DNA from: Diphasiastrum complanatum
Lineage: Eukaryota > Streptophyta > Lycopodiopsida > Lycopodiales > Lycopodiaceae
Direction: 5' to 3'
NCBI GenBank assembly: GCA_029204225.1
Contig: CM055096.1
Span: forward strand, 41,415,305 to 41,479,304
Length of the DNA: 64,000 nt
Both the position numbers and the translations under genes were made by a program. The notes below the pieces were generated by a model. That model was not told the origin of the DNA, did no database searches, and worked only from the letters and a program-made list of their open reading frames with translations. Each line of letters begins with the position of its first letter. Positions within the stretch are counted from its first letter, which is position 1. This document shows positions 1 through 11,632 of the stretch, in pieces.

Positions 1-281
1 TTTGTGTGAAAGCGAAATGATCTGGGTGGTCTCATGAGGAAGAATACACCGCCGAAGAATTCCATCTGGATCTCTTCGGTACAACTGGCCGACAATCAGT
101 GATAAGGTGTAGCCTTTAAGGTCAATTTCTGCTGTTCTGCCTTTGGTAGTGATTTGTCTGTTTGGCCCCGCATTAGATATTCAACAATGTCGGCAGCCTG
201 TGTCCATGTAAAATAAGGCAGCATCTGCCAGCTCATCGTCGGGTTGGGTTGCAATCTCCTTTCCCTTGATTCGTGACACAT
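1..281 (-). pseudogene. Gypsy A: integrase N-terminal (zinc-binding) start
   Basis: Minus-strand reading gives SDNQLYRRDPDGILRRC followed by PHETTQII, the usual segment before the HHCC zinc finger of plant Gypsy integrases. Cut by the window edge. Confidence 0.7.
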
Positions 282-760
282 GATCTGCCATGTAGTGTTG
301 TTTTTCCTTGTGAACTACTATCCAAAAATCAAATTCCAACAACAGAAGGAGCCATCTGGTGATTCTCCCAGTGTTGCAAGTTCCATTAACGAGATATAGC
401 AAGGGCTGATGGTCCGTATAAAAAGCAAAATGTGTGTCCATCAAATAGTGTCGAAACTTCTTAACCGCATAGATCATTGCCAGTGCTTTCTACTTTGTGG
501 TTGAATAATTCATTTTGGTATCACTGAGCTGTCGGCTTACAAATCGGATTGGAAAATTATTTTTGTGTTCACCTGGCTGGGTTAAGACTGCTCCAACTGC
601 ATACTTCAATGCGTCCGTATGCATGTGGAACTCAATGGACCAATTGGGTGGTTGTAAGATTGGTGCTGAGACCAATGCATCCTTAATCTTCTGGAAAGCC
701 TTTAGAGCTTTCTCATTTCAATGTGGATCCGTTGTGAGCTTGTAAATTCAAGAATGAAGA
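181..760 (-). pseudogene. Gypsy A: RNase H domain
   Basis: Two overlapping minus-strand pieces: [20 protein letters not shown] ... FVSRQLSDTKMNYSTTK and [28 protein letters not shown] (continuous in the sequence). HTDA and YTDHQPL are the typical RNase H landmarks. An in-frame stop near 490 separates the two. Confidence 0.82.
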
Positions 761-1490
761 TCCTATAATAGTTAGCATGACCCATGAAAATGTAGACCTT
801 GCGGATCGTCCCCGGTGGTGGTAGATCAATAATGATCCTGATCTTTGATAGATCTGTGGCGATCCCGTGTCTTGACACTATATGGCCGAGTATCAAGCCA
901 TGTGTCACCCAAAATTGACATTTTTCTGGATTCAGGGAGATCTGGTATTCGCGACATTTTTGTAGCACCTTCTCCAAATTGGATAAGTGTTCTGAATCTG
1001 GTCCATGCACGCACAGATCGTCCAAGATAATTTCCAGAAATTTTTGCAAGTAATCTTTGAATGCCGCCTACATGACTCACTGGAAAGTGCTTGGGGCATT
1101 GCAAAGTCCGATTGGCATCACTTTATAGGCATAAGTTCCCCATTCCGTGGCAAATGTTGTCTTGTGCTGGTCCTGGGGGGCTATTTTCAACTGGTTGTAG
1201 CCGCTGAAGTCGTCCAGAAAACTGTAGGCTTCGTCGCCAACTACTCTATCAAATTGTAAAGGGAAATGGTCCTTTTTGGTGACTGCATTAAGCGCCTTCA
1301 GATTCACACAGATCCGCATTTTGCCATTCTTCTTGAGTACTATAACTATCGGTGATACCCATTTCGTGTGCTCGATTTCGTAAATGAAATCTGCATCCAT
1401 AAGCATCTGCAACTCTTGCTTGATCAGTTCTGTATAATTCGGGTTGCAACGGTAGTAACGGCTTACCTTGGGGATTGCTCCGTCCACCAA
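702..1490 (-). pseudogene. Gypsy A: reverse transcriptase
   Basis: Minus strand. The fingers/palm are readable: [67 protein letters not shown]. After a stop at about 1076 comes FLEIILDDLCVHGPDSEHL, in which the catalytic motif reads LDDL, then FWVTHGLILGHIVS. Two frames are needed, so the enzyme is broken. Confidence 0.85.
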
Positions 1491-1544
1491 AGGTATGGTG
1501 TGTTGGACTACTGTTGGCGGAATGCCCTTTAGATCACTATAGCT

Positions 1545-2376
1545 CTAGGAAAAACAGTCTTTATATTCCACCAACAAGGATCGTAGTCTCTTGAACTGCG
1601 TGGGTGTTAACTGCTCTCCCACATGCACTATCCTTTCTTCTTCTCCTGGTTCCACAAGATTCATCGGCTGTGTTCGTGCAGGTCCCTCGAAGACTTGTTT
1701 CGCTGGTGCCTGACTTTTATCAAGTTCTCGTTGGGCTTGCGGCATCATGATTACCATGTTGTCCAATGTATAATTCTTGAAAGTATCAGGCATCTCATGA
1801 ACTGGAGCTCGTCGAGATTCCTCTTTCAACATATTGATCTTGGTCCGACTGGTCATTTTTTTTATTTTCTGTCAGCTATGTAGAAGATGACGTTGTATCT
1901 GAGTCCAACTTGATTGACTTCAAGGAATCCAACACCTTCTTTTTGCTCTTTTTTGTCATTTTGGTTGGTTCATCCTTGTGGTCTTTCTTCGGGACTGTTG
2001 TGACATTCGCCTCATGGTTGCAAATATCAACGTCTACTGTAGCTATTGCCTCTTCGGATAGGTCACTCCATCGGATCACCTGCTTATAGTGTTGCTTCAA
2101 CTGATTCTTCTTATTCGCAGGTGCCTTGGGTGGATCGATCTTTGAGACTTTCGCCATAGCAGACCTTTGTGGTGGTTGAGCTAGTACCTTATTGGTTTCG
2201 TAACGATCTGGGTCCATGTGGTGTAGGACTTGTTCATCAGTCAGCTCAATCTCCTTATTATAAGTTAGAGCATGTTGCCAAGGGAGTAGATCATCGTCCA
2301 CTGGGTTCTCAATCGGCTCCGCTGACAACCATGCTACGTTTATCATATTCACCCCAAATGTGATTGGTGTGTCCAT
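1545..2376 (-). pseudogene. Gypsy A: protease-RT linker
   Basis: Two minus-strand open stretches (2376-1876 and 1856-1545), with no catalytic motif of their own. They carry an acidic block (TDEQVLHHMDPDRYE), a Lys/Ser-rich tail and a segment ending LVEYKDCFS, the usual lead-in to Gypsy RT. The related element C has the same linker at 35009-35940 on the + strand. Confidence 0.65.
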
Positions 2377-2421
2377 AGTGTAACATTTGGGTGAAGATGT
2401 ACTCGGTTATGGATCTTATTC

Positions 2422-2832
2422 TTATTGACATATCTGGCAGTCAATAGTTGCTAATGCATCTGTCCATCTCATGACATCCGTCTCTGAATGATAGTGACCC
2501 CCCTTGGCTGGCCTTGGGCGATCAATCGTATAATCTGTCATGGATGATCCGTCATCAGCTTTGGGTGCAATAGGTTTCATCGCCCATGTGGTTGGATCTA
2601 CCTTTACAGCCTGTTCTCTATTCTCGAAGGTGAGTTTCCCTGTACCCCAGTTGTGTACTACTTGCGCAGTCCTCAACCATGGTCTTCCCAGTAAAACACG
2701 GTATGCAGTTGGAGATTCAGGTATATCCATGACCACAAAAGTAATCACATACTGCATGCCTGCTATCTTTATGGGAATATCAGCAGCTACACCTTTTGGT
2801 TTCACACATGATTGATCTGCTAGTGATGGCAA
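2422..2832 (-). pseudogene. Gypsy A: aspartic protease-like region
   Basis: Minus strand: DIPIKIAGMQYVITFVVMDI followed by YRVLLGRPWLRTAQVVHNWG. 'LLGRPWL' after a beta-rich segment is the typical C-terminal half of Gypsy retropepsins. The D[TS]G active-site triad is not seen in this piece; it should lie in 2840-2980, where the frame is interrupted. Confidence 0.68.
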
Positions 2833-2980
2833 ATATTGTTGGCTTCAATCCTTGTAGACCCCATTTTTTGTACAAAGTAGTGGAGATCAGATTGACACCC
2901 GATCCTCCATCTACCACTGCCGCCTCGTCCTCGTATCTCTTGTGTTTGATTGGCAAAGTGATGTTGTGTTCCTCACTTTC

Positions 2981-3901
2981 TCATGCTGCTCTGATGTGGA
3001 GGACGTTGCTTGTCTCATCATAGCCCGCACAATATATGGGCTCAAGCGCTACTAGCTCCTCATCCGCTTTGGCCCATTCAACTAGAAGGCTTTTCACTTG
3101 TGGTGCAATCCGCAGTAGTTCTCCAAGTGGTAAACTAACATGGCTTGACAACAAAAGGATGAGCCTTTCAGTGCGTGGTTCCTCGGGCTCCACCATGTGA
3201 AAAGGTGGTTCATGTTGGTGCAACCGATCATTCTGATCAGTGCGCAGTGGTGAGCCCGCTTGCGGTTCTCGTTCGACGCCGACTGGAGGTTCTGTGGGAT
3301 TGTTTTGTTCTTGCTCTTTTTTCTCCTCTTGTGCTTTTTGTACCCATTGTCTTATTTTTTGGTACTGTATTCTCTCTTCCCTCACATTTGGATATGGCGC
3401 TGAAGTTGAGGGTTGGTCGTCAGTGACCGATGGTGGTGGTGAGGGAGCCACTTCCTTCCTCTTATGTGCTCGCGTAACAGCTAACACAAGAGCGTGGTCT
3501 TGTCGACCTTTCGATGGCATCCCCGCTGGAACTGTTGGTTGCTGTATGGCAATGAGTTTAAGAGGTGCACTGGTTCCAGGTTTAAATGGACAATCCTTGA
3601 AACAGTGTCCATAACCGCGATCTTGGCAGGAGGTTGTATATTGTCCTTTGTAGGGACATTCTGCAATTCTGTGTCCTTCGTCGCATCCGTAGCAGTCGTA
3701 ATTTCTTCCACCTTGACGTTGAGTTTGAGCTGCATAGGCCGAAACATATTCATTTATGGCAGGGTCCATAAATGGTTCATTTGGTCTGTACCACTGCTGC
3801 TGCTCAGGTTGAGGTGGCATTTGCATTTCTTGTTTTGCTGCTGTCAGGTTTACATGGGTCACTTGTTGATTGGTTGGCCCTAGTGGAGCAGGTAAGGCCA
3901 T
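2981..3901 (-). pseudogene. Gypsy A: gag C-terminal part with degenerate zinc knuckles
   Basis: 306 open codons on the minus strand. A QP-rich start is followed by two CCHC-like knuckles around residues 69-110: CYGCDEGHRIAEC (spacing one residue short) and CQDRGYGHCFKDC (second Cys replaced by Arg). A charged, Pro-rich segment follows, ending EPIYCAGYDE. Probably non-functional knuckles. Confidence 0.72.
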
Positions 3902-4467
3902 GCGTTGTGGTTGATTGGGTGCGCCGTACCTTGGTGCCGCGTTAGGTGCCCTTTGGTGATAAGGATAAGAAGTCTGATAAGGACTTCTCTTCTATTGAAT
4001 AACCTTGGTATAAAACGGGCAAAATGTTGTATCGTGTGACGTTGCATTGCACAGATGGTAGAATCTATGTGTCAGTCTCAGATTTTGCTTTAAGACTGGA
4101 CACTCGTTCGTTGTATGGTTTTGTGTGCATACTGAACACCATACATTTTCTTGTCGAGGATACTCCAGCTGGGTTGGTTCCGGTTGATGTGAGTTACTGC
4201 TACAGTTCCTTGTAAGGCCTTCAGTTTCTCGTCAAACTGCGCCGTAAGTTGCTCCATCTGCTATTTGTGTAATTTTGTCATTTGCTCCAACAACAGTTCT
4301 GTGGATAGAGCAGGTGCGTTTGATGATGATGATGCGATCGAGGGAGTAGGAGTGTGGGTGGAAGAATATTCGTCGTCAGATCCCTCATCCTCTTCCCTGA
4401 TGGCATCTTCCATAGCTTCTTGCAGAGTAGAGTACTATTCCCGTCGTTTCAGTTCTCTTTTGATGCT

Positions 4468-4920
4468 TCATGGTAATCCGGCTAGGAACCACATGATCAT
4501 GGCATGATCGAGAGTCAGGGCTGCACTGCACTCAGATCGTAGATGTTTGACCCATTCAACATAGTCCCGGACCCTTTCTCGTTTTCCCATCTTGACTTTG
4601 CTCAGTAGGAGAAACGGGTCTTCCAGGAACTTTCTTGGTTTAAAGCGCGTAATGAGATCCGCTTTAACCGCTTCCCAGGTGGATTTCTCTTTCTCTGATA
4701 GGTTAAAAAACCAATCTTGATCCACTGCAAGTAAGGACATAGGGAATAGCATCAGCTTCTCTGCAGGTGTCCGTTTGCCGTAGATTTCACAAGCTTGCTC
4801 GTAGATCTGGAGGAACCGGATGAGATTTGATGATCCGTCGTATTTTGGTATCTCCATCCGTGGTGCTCTTCGAACTACATGCAAGGGTGCGACATGTACG
4901 GGTTGGCCCACTGGATCCAT
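4468..4920 (-). pseudogene. Gypsy A: retrotransposon gag domain
   Basis: Minus strand, 150 codons: MEIPKYDGSSNLIRFLQIYE ... PMSLLAVDQDWFFNLSEKEK ... FKPRKFLEDPFLLLSKVKMG, then an HLRSECSAAL helix. This is the capsid-like gag domain of plant Ty3/Gypsy. The 3902-4467 gap between it and the knuckle region is degenerate gag. Confidence 0.8.
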
Positions 4921-5235
4921 TGGTGCTGGTTCCGGTTATGCCTCTTATTGCACAGCTGCTAATCTGGGAAGGTGTGGTGCATGAGTTGCTATCCTTCGTG
5001 CTATTGATCGTCCCGATCTCAGATTCATCCGATGGTGGGTTCTAAAGTGATTGGATCTTGCTTATACAGTAGGATGCAGTCTGGATCTTCAAGGATCTGA
5101 TTGATCTGATCGGCCGAAATGAATTTTGGCCTTTTACGGTGGTTTTTCCTTGATAACTTTTTACTCCTTGCACTGATTGACCTGAGATTTTGAGAGTAGC
5201 TGGATCTGATGCAGATCTTTCCATTGATCTGGTCT

Positions 5236-5970
5236 GTGAGGGTTATCTTGTGTGAGGGTTGGCTGTGCGAGGGTTCTTTAGCTATTTTTGCAGGTAAAAA
5301 ACTTGATATCTTTCAGATCTCTGGAAAGTAACTTTCACAAGCTTCACAATAGCTGGATCTGGGTCAGATCTCACTATAGAATTCTCTGCGAGAGTTAACT
5401 CTCGCAGGAAGTGAAAATTTCACTATCTGCGAGGGTTCAAAATCACTTTTTGTGCTTGATCTTCACCAGATCTTCATACTAACTCTCGCAGGCTTCATCA
5501 CTGATGTAATTTGACATTCTGAATCGATTGAGAGGATCTGCGAGAGTTCTTATTGGAAGGATTTATTGGATCTTCACTTTTTAGTGATTTTTTAACACTT
5601 AAATCCAATTTTCTGCTCAATGAAACAAACTAACTCTCGCAAGCTCTTTTGTGTCCTGGTCTCATTGAGATGGAACTTCAGAATCCTCTACGAGAGTTCT
5701 TGACCACTAGAACTGAAAATTTCACTGTCTGCGAGGGTTCACTGGTACTTTCCCGTCTTTTTTTACTGGGAACTCTCACATTGGCACTTAATCATCAAAC
5801 TAACTCTCGCAAGCTTCTCTGTGTCCTGGTCTCACTGAGATGGAACTTCAGAGGGCTCTGCAAGAGTTCTTATGAAGATTTGAATTTTTTTGGATTTTTT
5901 CAAGGGTTTTTTGAAATTTTTATGATTTTTCTCTGATGTTTACAATCTGCTTGGAACTAACTCTCGCAGG
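5236..5970. repeat. Leader array of alternating inverted CTGCGAGAGTT motifs
   Basis: Between gag and the primer-binding site there are about 14 copies of a 9-11 bp motif, GCGAGRGTT, alternating with its inverse AACTCTCGC, spaced roughly 20-110 bp. One pair (5386-5407) is a perfect 22-bp palindrome made of CTGCGAGAGTT joined to its reverse complement. The whole region is non-coding. Confidence 0.8.
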
Positions 5971-6319
5971 CTTCTATGCAGGTCTGGGACAGTACCCTGG
6001 AGCTGCTGCCAGTCATGGAAGGGTTAATTCCCACTGATTCTGGAGATATAAAAATCTGATGAGTTTTTTTGGCTCTTTTTCCCTCCAAAATGCAGATGGG
6101 TGTGTTTTTTTGAGTTTTTTGGATGATTGGTTTGGGTTTCAAGCCCTTAGAGGTTGTTCAGGGCCTCCTCTACCCTCTCACACCTCCTCCGCTAGCTGTG
6201 AACAGTCCAAACACAAAAAATACAGAAAACTAACTCTAAACTCCCAAAAATCTACCTAAACTACTCTAAAAAGCAAGAAAATAGCTAAAATGCAGCTAAA
6301 CTAGTTAGTGAAAACCTAT

Positions 6320-6336
6320 CCCCGGCAACGGCGCCA
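6320..6336 (-). promoter_or_regulatory. Gypsy A primer-binding site
   Basis: Minus strand TGGCGCCGTTGCCGGGG one base inside the LTR edge. This is the typical tRNA primer site of Athila/Tat-type plant Gypsy elements. Confidence 0.8.
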
Positions 6337-6337
6337 C

Positions 6338-7161
6338 TGTGGGGTCGAAGATCTCTCGTAGTATAGCCCTTCCGCCTGTCAACAAAGGTTAGATTACTAG
6401 ATAGGTACCTAACTATGCATAGATGCTACTTTTAGTTAATTTCCTACTTTCTCCCTTAACTCTACTCACCACTATACTACTCCTCTTTAACTCTACTCCT
6501 CTACACTAACATTCATCATAGTTTTGGTTGAAGAGAAGGAATGGAAAAGAAGAGATTGAGAAGGGAAGAGAAATAGAGAGATAGAGAGTGAGGGTGGAGG
6601 TTAGCTCAAATGCTCCTTATGCTTGTTAATGGAAAAACATTCACTATGACAAACAATAAACATGGAAATAGAAAGCAATGGAAAACACAATCAAGAGTAA
6701 TAGCAAGTAGTGAATAGCAAACGAGGATGCTTCTCTTCCAAAAATGGTAGAGTTTCCTCCTTCTCATTAAGCATCCAAATAGTGTACAAATGGTGCCTTT
6801 TTATAAAATGGGAAAGGCCCTTGCCCCTCAATCTTATTGGCTAATATTCACAATGATCCTATCCATTCATCTTGGACCCAACTTGATCCAAGGGTCCACA
6901 AAAAGTACATTAGAAATCACAAGATTCATGTGAGTCCCAATTTGGACCCAACTCTAAAAAGTGATCTCTAAGTTAAAAAATGACATTGGGCCTCTAGTTT
7001 TATTTTAATTCCAAGGCCCAAGTCAAGTTTATTTTATTTACAACTCTAATTACGTGCTTATTGGGCCATGGGCTTATACACACAGGATGCCATGCCCTCG
7101 CAACACATTTTATTGGAGGATTTTATCTATTTACACTTTGTTGGGAATACCCCCAACAACA
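6338..7161 (-). repeat. Gypsy A 5' LTR (824 bp)
   Basis: Bounded on the + strand by TGTGGGG at the primer-binding-site side and CCCAACAACA at the outer side, i.e. minus-strand TGTTGTTGGG...CCCCACA. A TATA-like TTTTATAAAAAGG reads in the minus direction near 6800. A self-complementary TGTTGGG...CCCAACA lies at the outer edge (7139-7161). Confidence 0.68.
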
Positions 7162-7299
7162 TACTTCAATTTTTGATTTTGATTATCGAATCATTGACCA
7201 TCCATTCTACTAGAGTTGCATCATAGGAAAGCAGTCTAGAAGGTTTTTTTAAGTAAAATCAAGAACACATATATGAAGATATGTTAGACATAATTTACT

Positions 7300-7752
7300 C
7301 AGATATATGTGGCCTGATGCAGACAACATCACTACTTGGTGCAAGATTTTTTTGTTACATTCACCGATGATTATTCAAGAATGATTGTTTTATATTATAT
7401 GAAGCACAAATCTGAAGCCTTCAATTTCTTCAAAATATTGAAGAGGCATGCTAAGTTGGAAACACACAAAAGAATCAAAGCTATCAGAAATGACAATGGT
7501 GGTGAATATATATCAAATGCATTCAAGGAGTATGGTTCGACACATGGTATCGAACATCAATATGCTGTTATCTATCCTCCTCGATCGAATGGCTTAGTCG
7601 AAATGAAGAATAGAACCTTAGTTGAGTCTGCCAAATGCATGATTATTCATGCTTCGTTGCCTAAGTCTTTTTGGCAACGTGTTGTCTCAACAATAGCTTA
7701 TGTGCAGAATCAATGTATTACTAAATGTCTATTGAGCAACAAGAATATGTGA
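7300..7752 (+). pseudogene. Ty1/Copia integrase fragment
   Basis: + strand: FFVTFTDDYSRMIVLYYMKH KS, then IKAIRNDNGGEYISNAF and YPPRSNGLVEMKNRTLVESA. These are the DDE integrase core landmarks of Copia (TDDYSR, RNDNGGEY, NG.VE..NRT). It is a free fragment with no LTR or neighbouring Copia RT. Confidence 0.85.
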
Positions 7753-7992
7753 AGTCTAGACAACATCCAAGGCTTCATTCAAGCATTGAAAAGTTTTTGG
7801 ATGCACAACCTATGCTCATGTCCCGAAGGACACTAGAAAGAAATTGGATGAGCATTCCATTAAAACTATTTTTGTCGCTTATTCTTTTTCCAATGGCATC
7901 TATCAACTGTATAATATTGTAACATGTAAAATTTTTACTAGCATGGATGTAACCTTTTATAGTTGCCTCAGCTCCTATTCTATAGATCATTA

Positions 7993-8215
7993 ATCCAAAT
8001 TCACCTTACGTTGTACGAACTGACGCAAGTGATTCGGTGATAGGAGCAATTTTTTTATAGAATGATAGGCCAATGAAAGCAAGAAACTTATCGGACCTCA
8101 GTTGCGTTATACAACTCAGAAGAAGAAGTTATTTGTTGTGATACATGCACTTAAAACCTGGAGGCATTACCTTTATGGTAGTTAGTTTAAAGTGTATACA
8201 AATCACCGGCCTCTG
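7993..8215 (+). pseudogene. Gypsy RNase H fragment
   Basis: + strand reading SPYVVRTDASDSVIGAI ... NLSDLSC ... HLKPGGITFM matches the 'TDASD.AIGA..' to 'ALKTWRHYL' stretch of Gypsy RNase H, with stops and at least one frameshift. It abuts Copia debris, so the region is a patchwork. Confidence 0.6.
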
Positions 8216-8585
8216 TAGTACTTATGCAATCAACACGATCTGAGAGTTATTAAAGCTTGATGGGCTAAGGAATATTCCCTCTAAAAATCTGAACGAGGAG
8301 ATGGACGAGTTCTTATAAAAATGTAGACCACAAAAGCTAAGGAATATTCCTTCTAGGATATCCCGAGACATGCAAAAGCAATTTGATCTCTTATTCTTGC
8401 ACCAAAAGCTGTCAATCACCATGCACTAGCTCCATAGGTCCAATTAGAGCATCTGGGCCATCACAAGGTTATTAATTATATTATTGGCCAAGTCCGAAAT
8501 GTCATGGCGTAACTAATAATCTCATATATTGGAATACCGTATATCCATGTCAAGGACTATTCCAAATCCTTCATGCTTGTAGGAC

Positions 8586-8588
<3 letters not shown>

Positions 8589-8681
<93 letters not shown>
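8589..8681. repeat. (GA)n microsatellite, about 46 units
   Basis: An uninterrupted GA run of 93 bp. It creates spurious Arg-Glu and Ser-Leu open frames on the two strands, which are not genes. Confidence 0.98.
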
Positions 8682-8683
<2 letters not shown>

Positions 8684-9889
8684 TTTTCGTGTGAAACCTT
8701 TTGGGAAGATAGGTTTGTAAAAAGAGAATGTTTGAAATACATTATAATGGGAAGAATAGATGAGACAACTTAAGTCGTCGAAGTTCAACGTGCAACGCAT
8801 ATGTAGTTAGAGCTAATATTTTTTGTCATTAGGTTTTAGGAAGAAAACTGGCTACATAAAGTGAGGTTAGGGCCATTTCATAGTACTCTGGGTGACAAGT
8901 CCGAAATTCAAAATGGAGCTCTCCCATTGGTCTAGGTCTAGGGAGAAACAATGGGACTCCCCTCTTTCACATTGACATGCACTTGCCAATATGTGGCAGA
9001 TGACATGGCAAGGACCCTATGCCATGTAAGGGCAATTTGAACCCATTTTTTGGACTAGGCAATGTCCTTTGGCATGGTGCTTGAAGTATTTTCAATCTTT
9101 CATAGTGATATTCCCGTCAAAGAAATGCATTTCAATTCTACCCTTTCCAGTTGAAAGGTGATTACTTAAAAAAAAAGCCTTAAAGCACCCTTCAACCTTT
9201 AACATGAACCTATATACTTGTGTTTCAAAACTCAAACACAATACTTTAAATAAAATAAAATTCAAATGGGCCAATCAAATTGTGACACTTTATTTCACTC
9301 TTACAAATCAACTTGTGAAATAGGAGTGGTCCATTGCCCAGCAATCCAGTTGACAAGATTCAAAAAATGAGCGTCATTCAAAAAATAAGCGGCAATGTGA
9401 AAAAGGAGCTGTCCATTGCCCAACAATGTAAACTGAGTTGACAAGATTCAAAAAATGAGCGTCATTCAAAAAACAAGCGGCAACTAAAAAGCTGAGACAA
9501 AGGGACATGACTCTTAAGGATATGTGAAACCATCCTTAGAAATTTTTTTGGTCTTGTGCTGTTGTGCGGTTGATATTTTACAAAGGAACTTTACGACGCG
9601 CACCAAGAATGTACTTCAAAATTTGCATCATCATTTCATGGCACAACGACGATAAGTTGAAGTATGAGGTGAATTATTTTCATGTAGCAGAAGATGCTTT
9701 TGAGTCCCCAGCGGCTGTTGTGGGCATTTTCTAGAAAATCAGAACAACGGGGCATCACATATTAGCTATGATTTTCTCAGCCACTTTTCCTATCAAAATT
9801 TTCCGGGGGTGACATAGAATGCAGCCATTTTCCTTTGGTTTCCGTGGATTTGATCTCCTCTCGGAATTTGGAGAAAAACCGCAGAAGCG
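8682..9889 (+). other. CTC1: CTC1 upstream region
   Basis: No credible coding region. It should hold the promoter and 5' UTR of CTC1; no clear TATA box is visible near the start codon. It contains a direct duplication at 9315-9484. Confidence 0.5.
9315..9484. repeat. 82-87 bp tandem duplication upstream of CTC1
   Basis: Two imperfect copies (9315-9396 and 9397-9484) share TTGACAAGATTCAAAAAATG and GCGTCATTCAAAAAA then AAGCGGCAA. The second copy carries a small insertion. It lies about 400 bp before the CTC1 start codon. Confidence 0.85.
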
Positions 9890-11632
9890 ATGCAGCAGCG
9901 CCTTGCTCTTCGCGATCTATTGTGTTGCCGGATTCCTTTTGCGATGCCATCTTTGTTTTCAGCTTCGGCTGATGAAAAGTTATCGCCACCCTATGATTGC
10001 TTGCATTCCCCTCCGACCCTGTCAATCTTGGACGATTTAGTTGTTGCAGAAAAGAACAGCTTTGGTTTGGATCTGAAACGGAAAGCAGCAGCAGCGGCTG
10101 AAGGCGAGACCAGAAAATTGAAACAGCACAAGGGTGAGAGCTGCCTCTTGCGCGTCCCAGGGCATTCATGGGTGATTGTTGGGAAGCTTCAGCTGTGGAA
10201 CAAGGAGAGTTTCCATCATCCTCGAATGTTTTTTCCTTCAGATTGCATCGCTCTTTCAGACGAAACGGCAACAGTGTGCTGTACTGTCAAGAATTTGGAT
10301 CCTGGGCTATTAGGAGAAACTGTGATGGTGACGTCTTTCAACTTTATCCCGACACTACCATCAAATAGCGAGGACTTTGCGAAGAAAATTGATGACATCG
10401 ATTGCTGTGGTATGAAACCGGTGGCGGTCACGGAGAGAGCAGAGCATGCTGCGAAATTCAGCAAAGATCATACAAGTGCAGCTGATCAGTATGGGGGGCT
10501 TCTGGAAATTCATCGGCTAGAGGTCTTCCAATCTTCTGACAGGGCGCTCAACAAAATGCCTACGTTTTCCTCTCTTTGTCTAAGTCCGACTTCTGCTGAT
10601 GTCCGCAATACAGTCCTAGAAAGTCCTCAACAGCTAATTGGACATAGTAAGCCACGCTTAGGGATTTGGGGCTCCTTGTACTGCATAAGTCCTGCGTTTA
10701 AACTTCCATGGAAGCATCCAGAACAAACTAAAGAGGAAAGACATACAGTTCATTGCAAAGAACTAGAGAAGAATGTATTACCTGAAAATAATGGCACAAA
10801 AGGAAAATCTACCCAAAACGCTATGTTAGGTTTTCTGGCAGAGCTGCACTCATGCAAACACAGTCCATACTGCGGACTCCGAGTAGAAAATGAAACTCAG
10901 ATGTGTTTTGTCAAAGGGAATCAATCTCTCCAGACCCCTTGCACTGCAAAAAAGCCTTCACCAATCGATTTTCATTCAAATACTAAAGTTAAGGAGCATC
11001 AAGTTGTTCGCATTTATTTTTCTGGTTGCTTGGCAGCGTGGCGCCCTCTTCTTTCAGGTGCCCTTGGACTATGCATCTCCATAACCGGGCTTCGGCGAAA
11101 GAGAATCGTTATTGGGCCCGAAAAAAGACCGTGTCTTCTCTTTGTTGCAACCAGGGCAACTCTGGTATCATTGCTAAGGCATTGCTTGCCAACCCACATA
11201 CAAACAGAAATTCATCCTCATTTGGAAAACTCAAGTCGTTCCACTGTTTTACCACAGTCCCTTTCCCCCCCGGATATGCAGACCATTCGAAAATCTAAAG
11301 CTTCGTGTAGCAGACGTCAGCAAGAATTACGGGTTTTGCCAGATTTGACCCTTGAAAAGTGTAATAGTGTTCATAATTCCAAGGGCTGTTGCACGAAGGC
11401 AATGCAACATGCAGCAGATCAGTATCATTGCCTTTTGAAGTACCAGGAAAACGATTCCACATGCTTACACGAACAGCAAAAGGCTATTGACCGACCGAGG
11501 GTTGGGTGCTACGTTGGATTGATTACTGGTATGTATTTCCAAGGAAAACTAATTGAGATGGACAAAAAGGTGTGGCTGCTTTTGACCCATCAACAGCTCG
11601 TTGAACTGCACGGCCTTCGGGTGGGGGCCATG
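9890..11632 (+). CDS. CTC1: CTC1 exon 1 (codons 1-581)
   Basis: The ATG at 9890 is preferred because the first residues (LALRDLL....IP....SLFSA) match the opening of plant CTC1 proteins, which begin with a short 'L-x-DL' segment before a Ser-rich stretch. Around residues 88-150 is the first OB-like block ([12 protein letters not shown] ... [19 protein letters not shown]). A second conserved block lies near residues 371-430 (VVRIYFSG...[18 protein letters not shown]). A third closes the exon (residues 534-581, [16 protein letters not shown]...LRVGAM). Residues 170-370 are low in recognisable homology and look like disordered insertion. The donor is ATG|GTAAGT at 11633, phase 0; reading through it hits a stop 17 codons later. 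Confidence 0.88.

Larger units (their letters stand above)
1..7161 (-). mobile_element. Ty3/Gypsy (Tat/Athila-like) retrotransposon A, degenerate, cut by left window edge
   Basis: On the minus strand, reading right to left: LTR (7161-6338), primer-binding site (6336-6320), long leader with inverted motifs (5970-5236), gag (4920-2981), protease (2832-2422), linker (2376-1545), RT (1490-702), RNase H (675-181) and the start of integrase at the window edge. Pol order RT-RNase H-integrase and motifs such as CNAPSTFQ and [11 protein letters not shown] place it in Ty3/Gypsy. The primer site complementary to GGCGCC...TTGCCGGGG and the long leader resemble Athila/Tat elements. Frameshifts and stops make it non-functional. 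The 3' LTR lies outside the window, so insertion age and target duplication cannot be judged. Confidence 0.85.

Noticed and set aside
5236-5970. CRISPR-like spacing of short repeats
   Set aside because: Repeats alternate in orientation, spacers vary in length, and the setting is a plant retrotransposon leader.
8522-8800. Ser-Leu and Arg-Glu repeat ORFs
   Set aside because: Produced by the GA microsatellite.
9777-10271. 164-codon minus-strand frame
   Set aside because: Antisense shadow of CTC1 exon 1, which has clear homology on the + strand.
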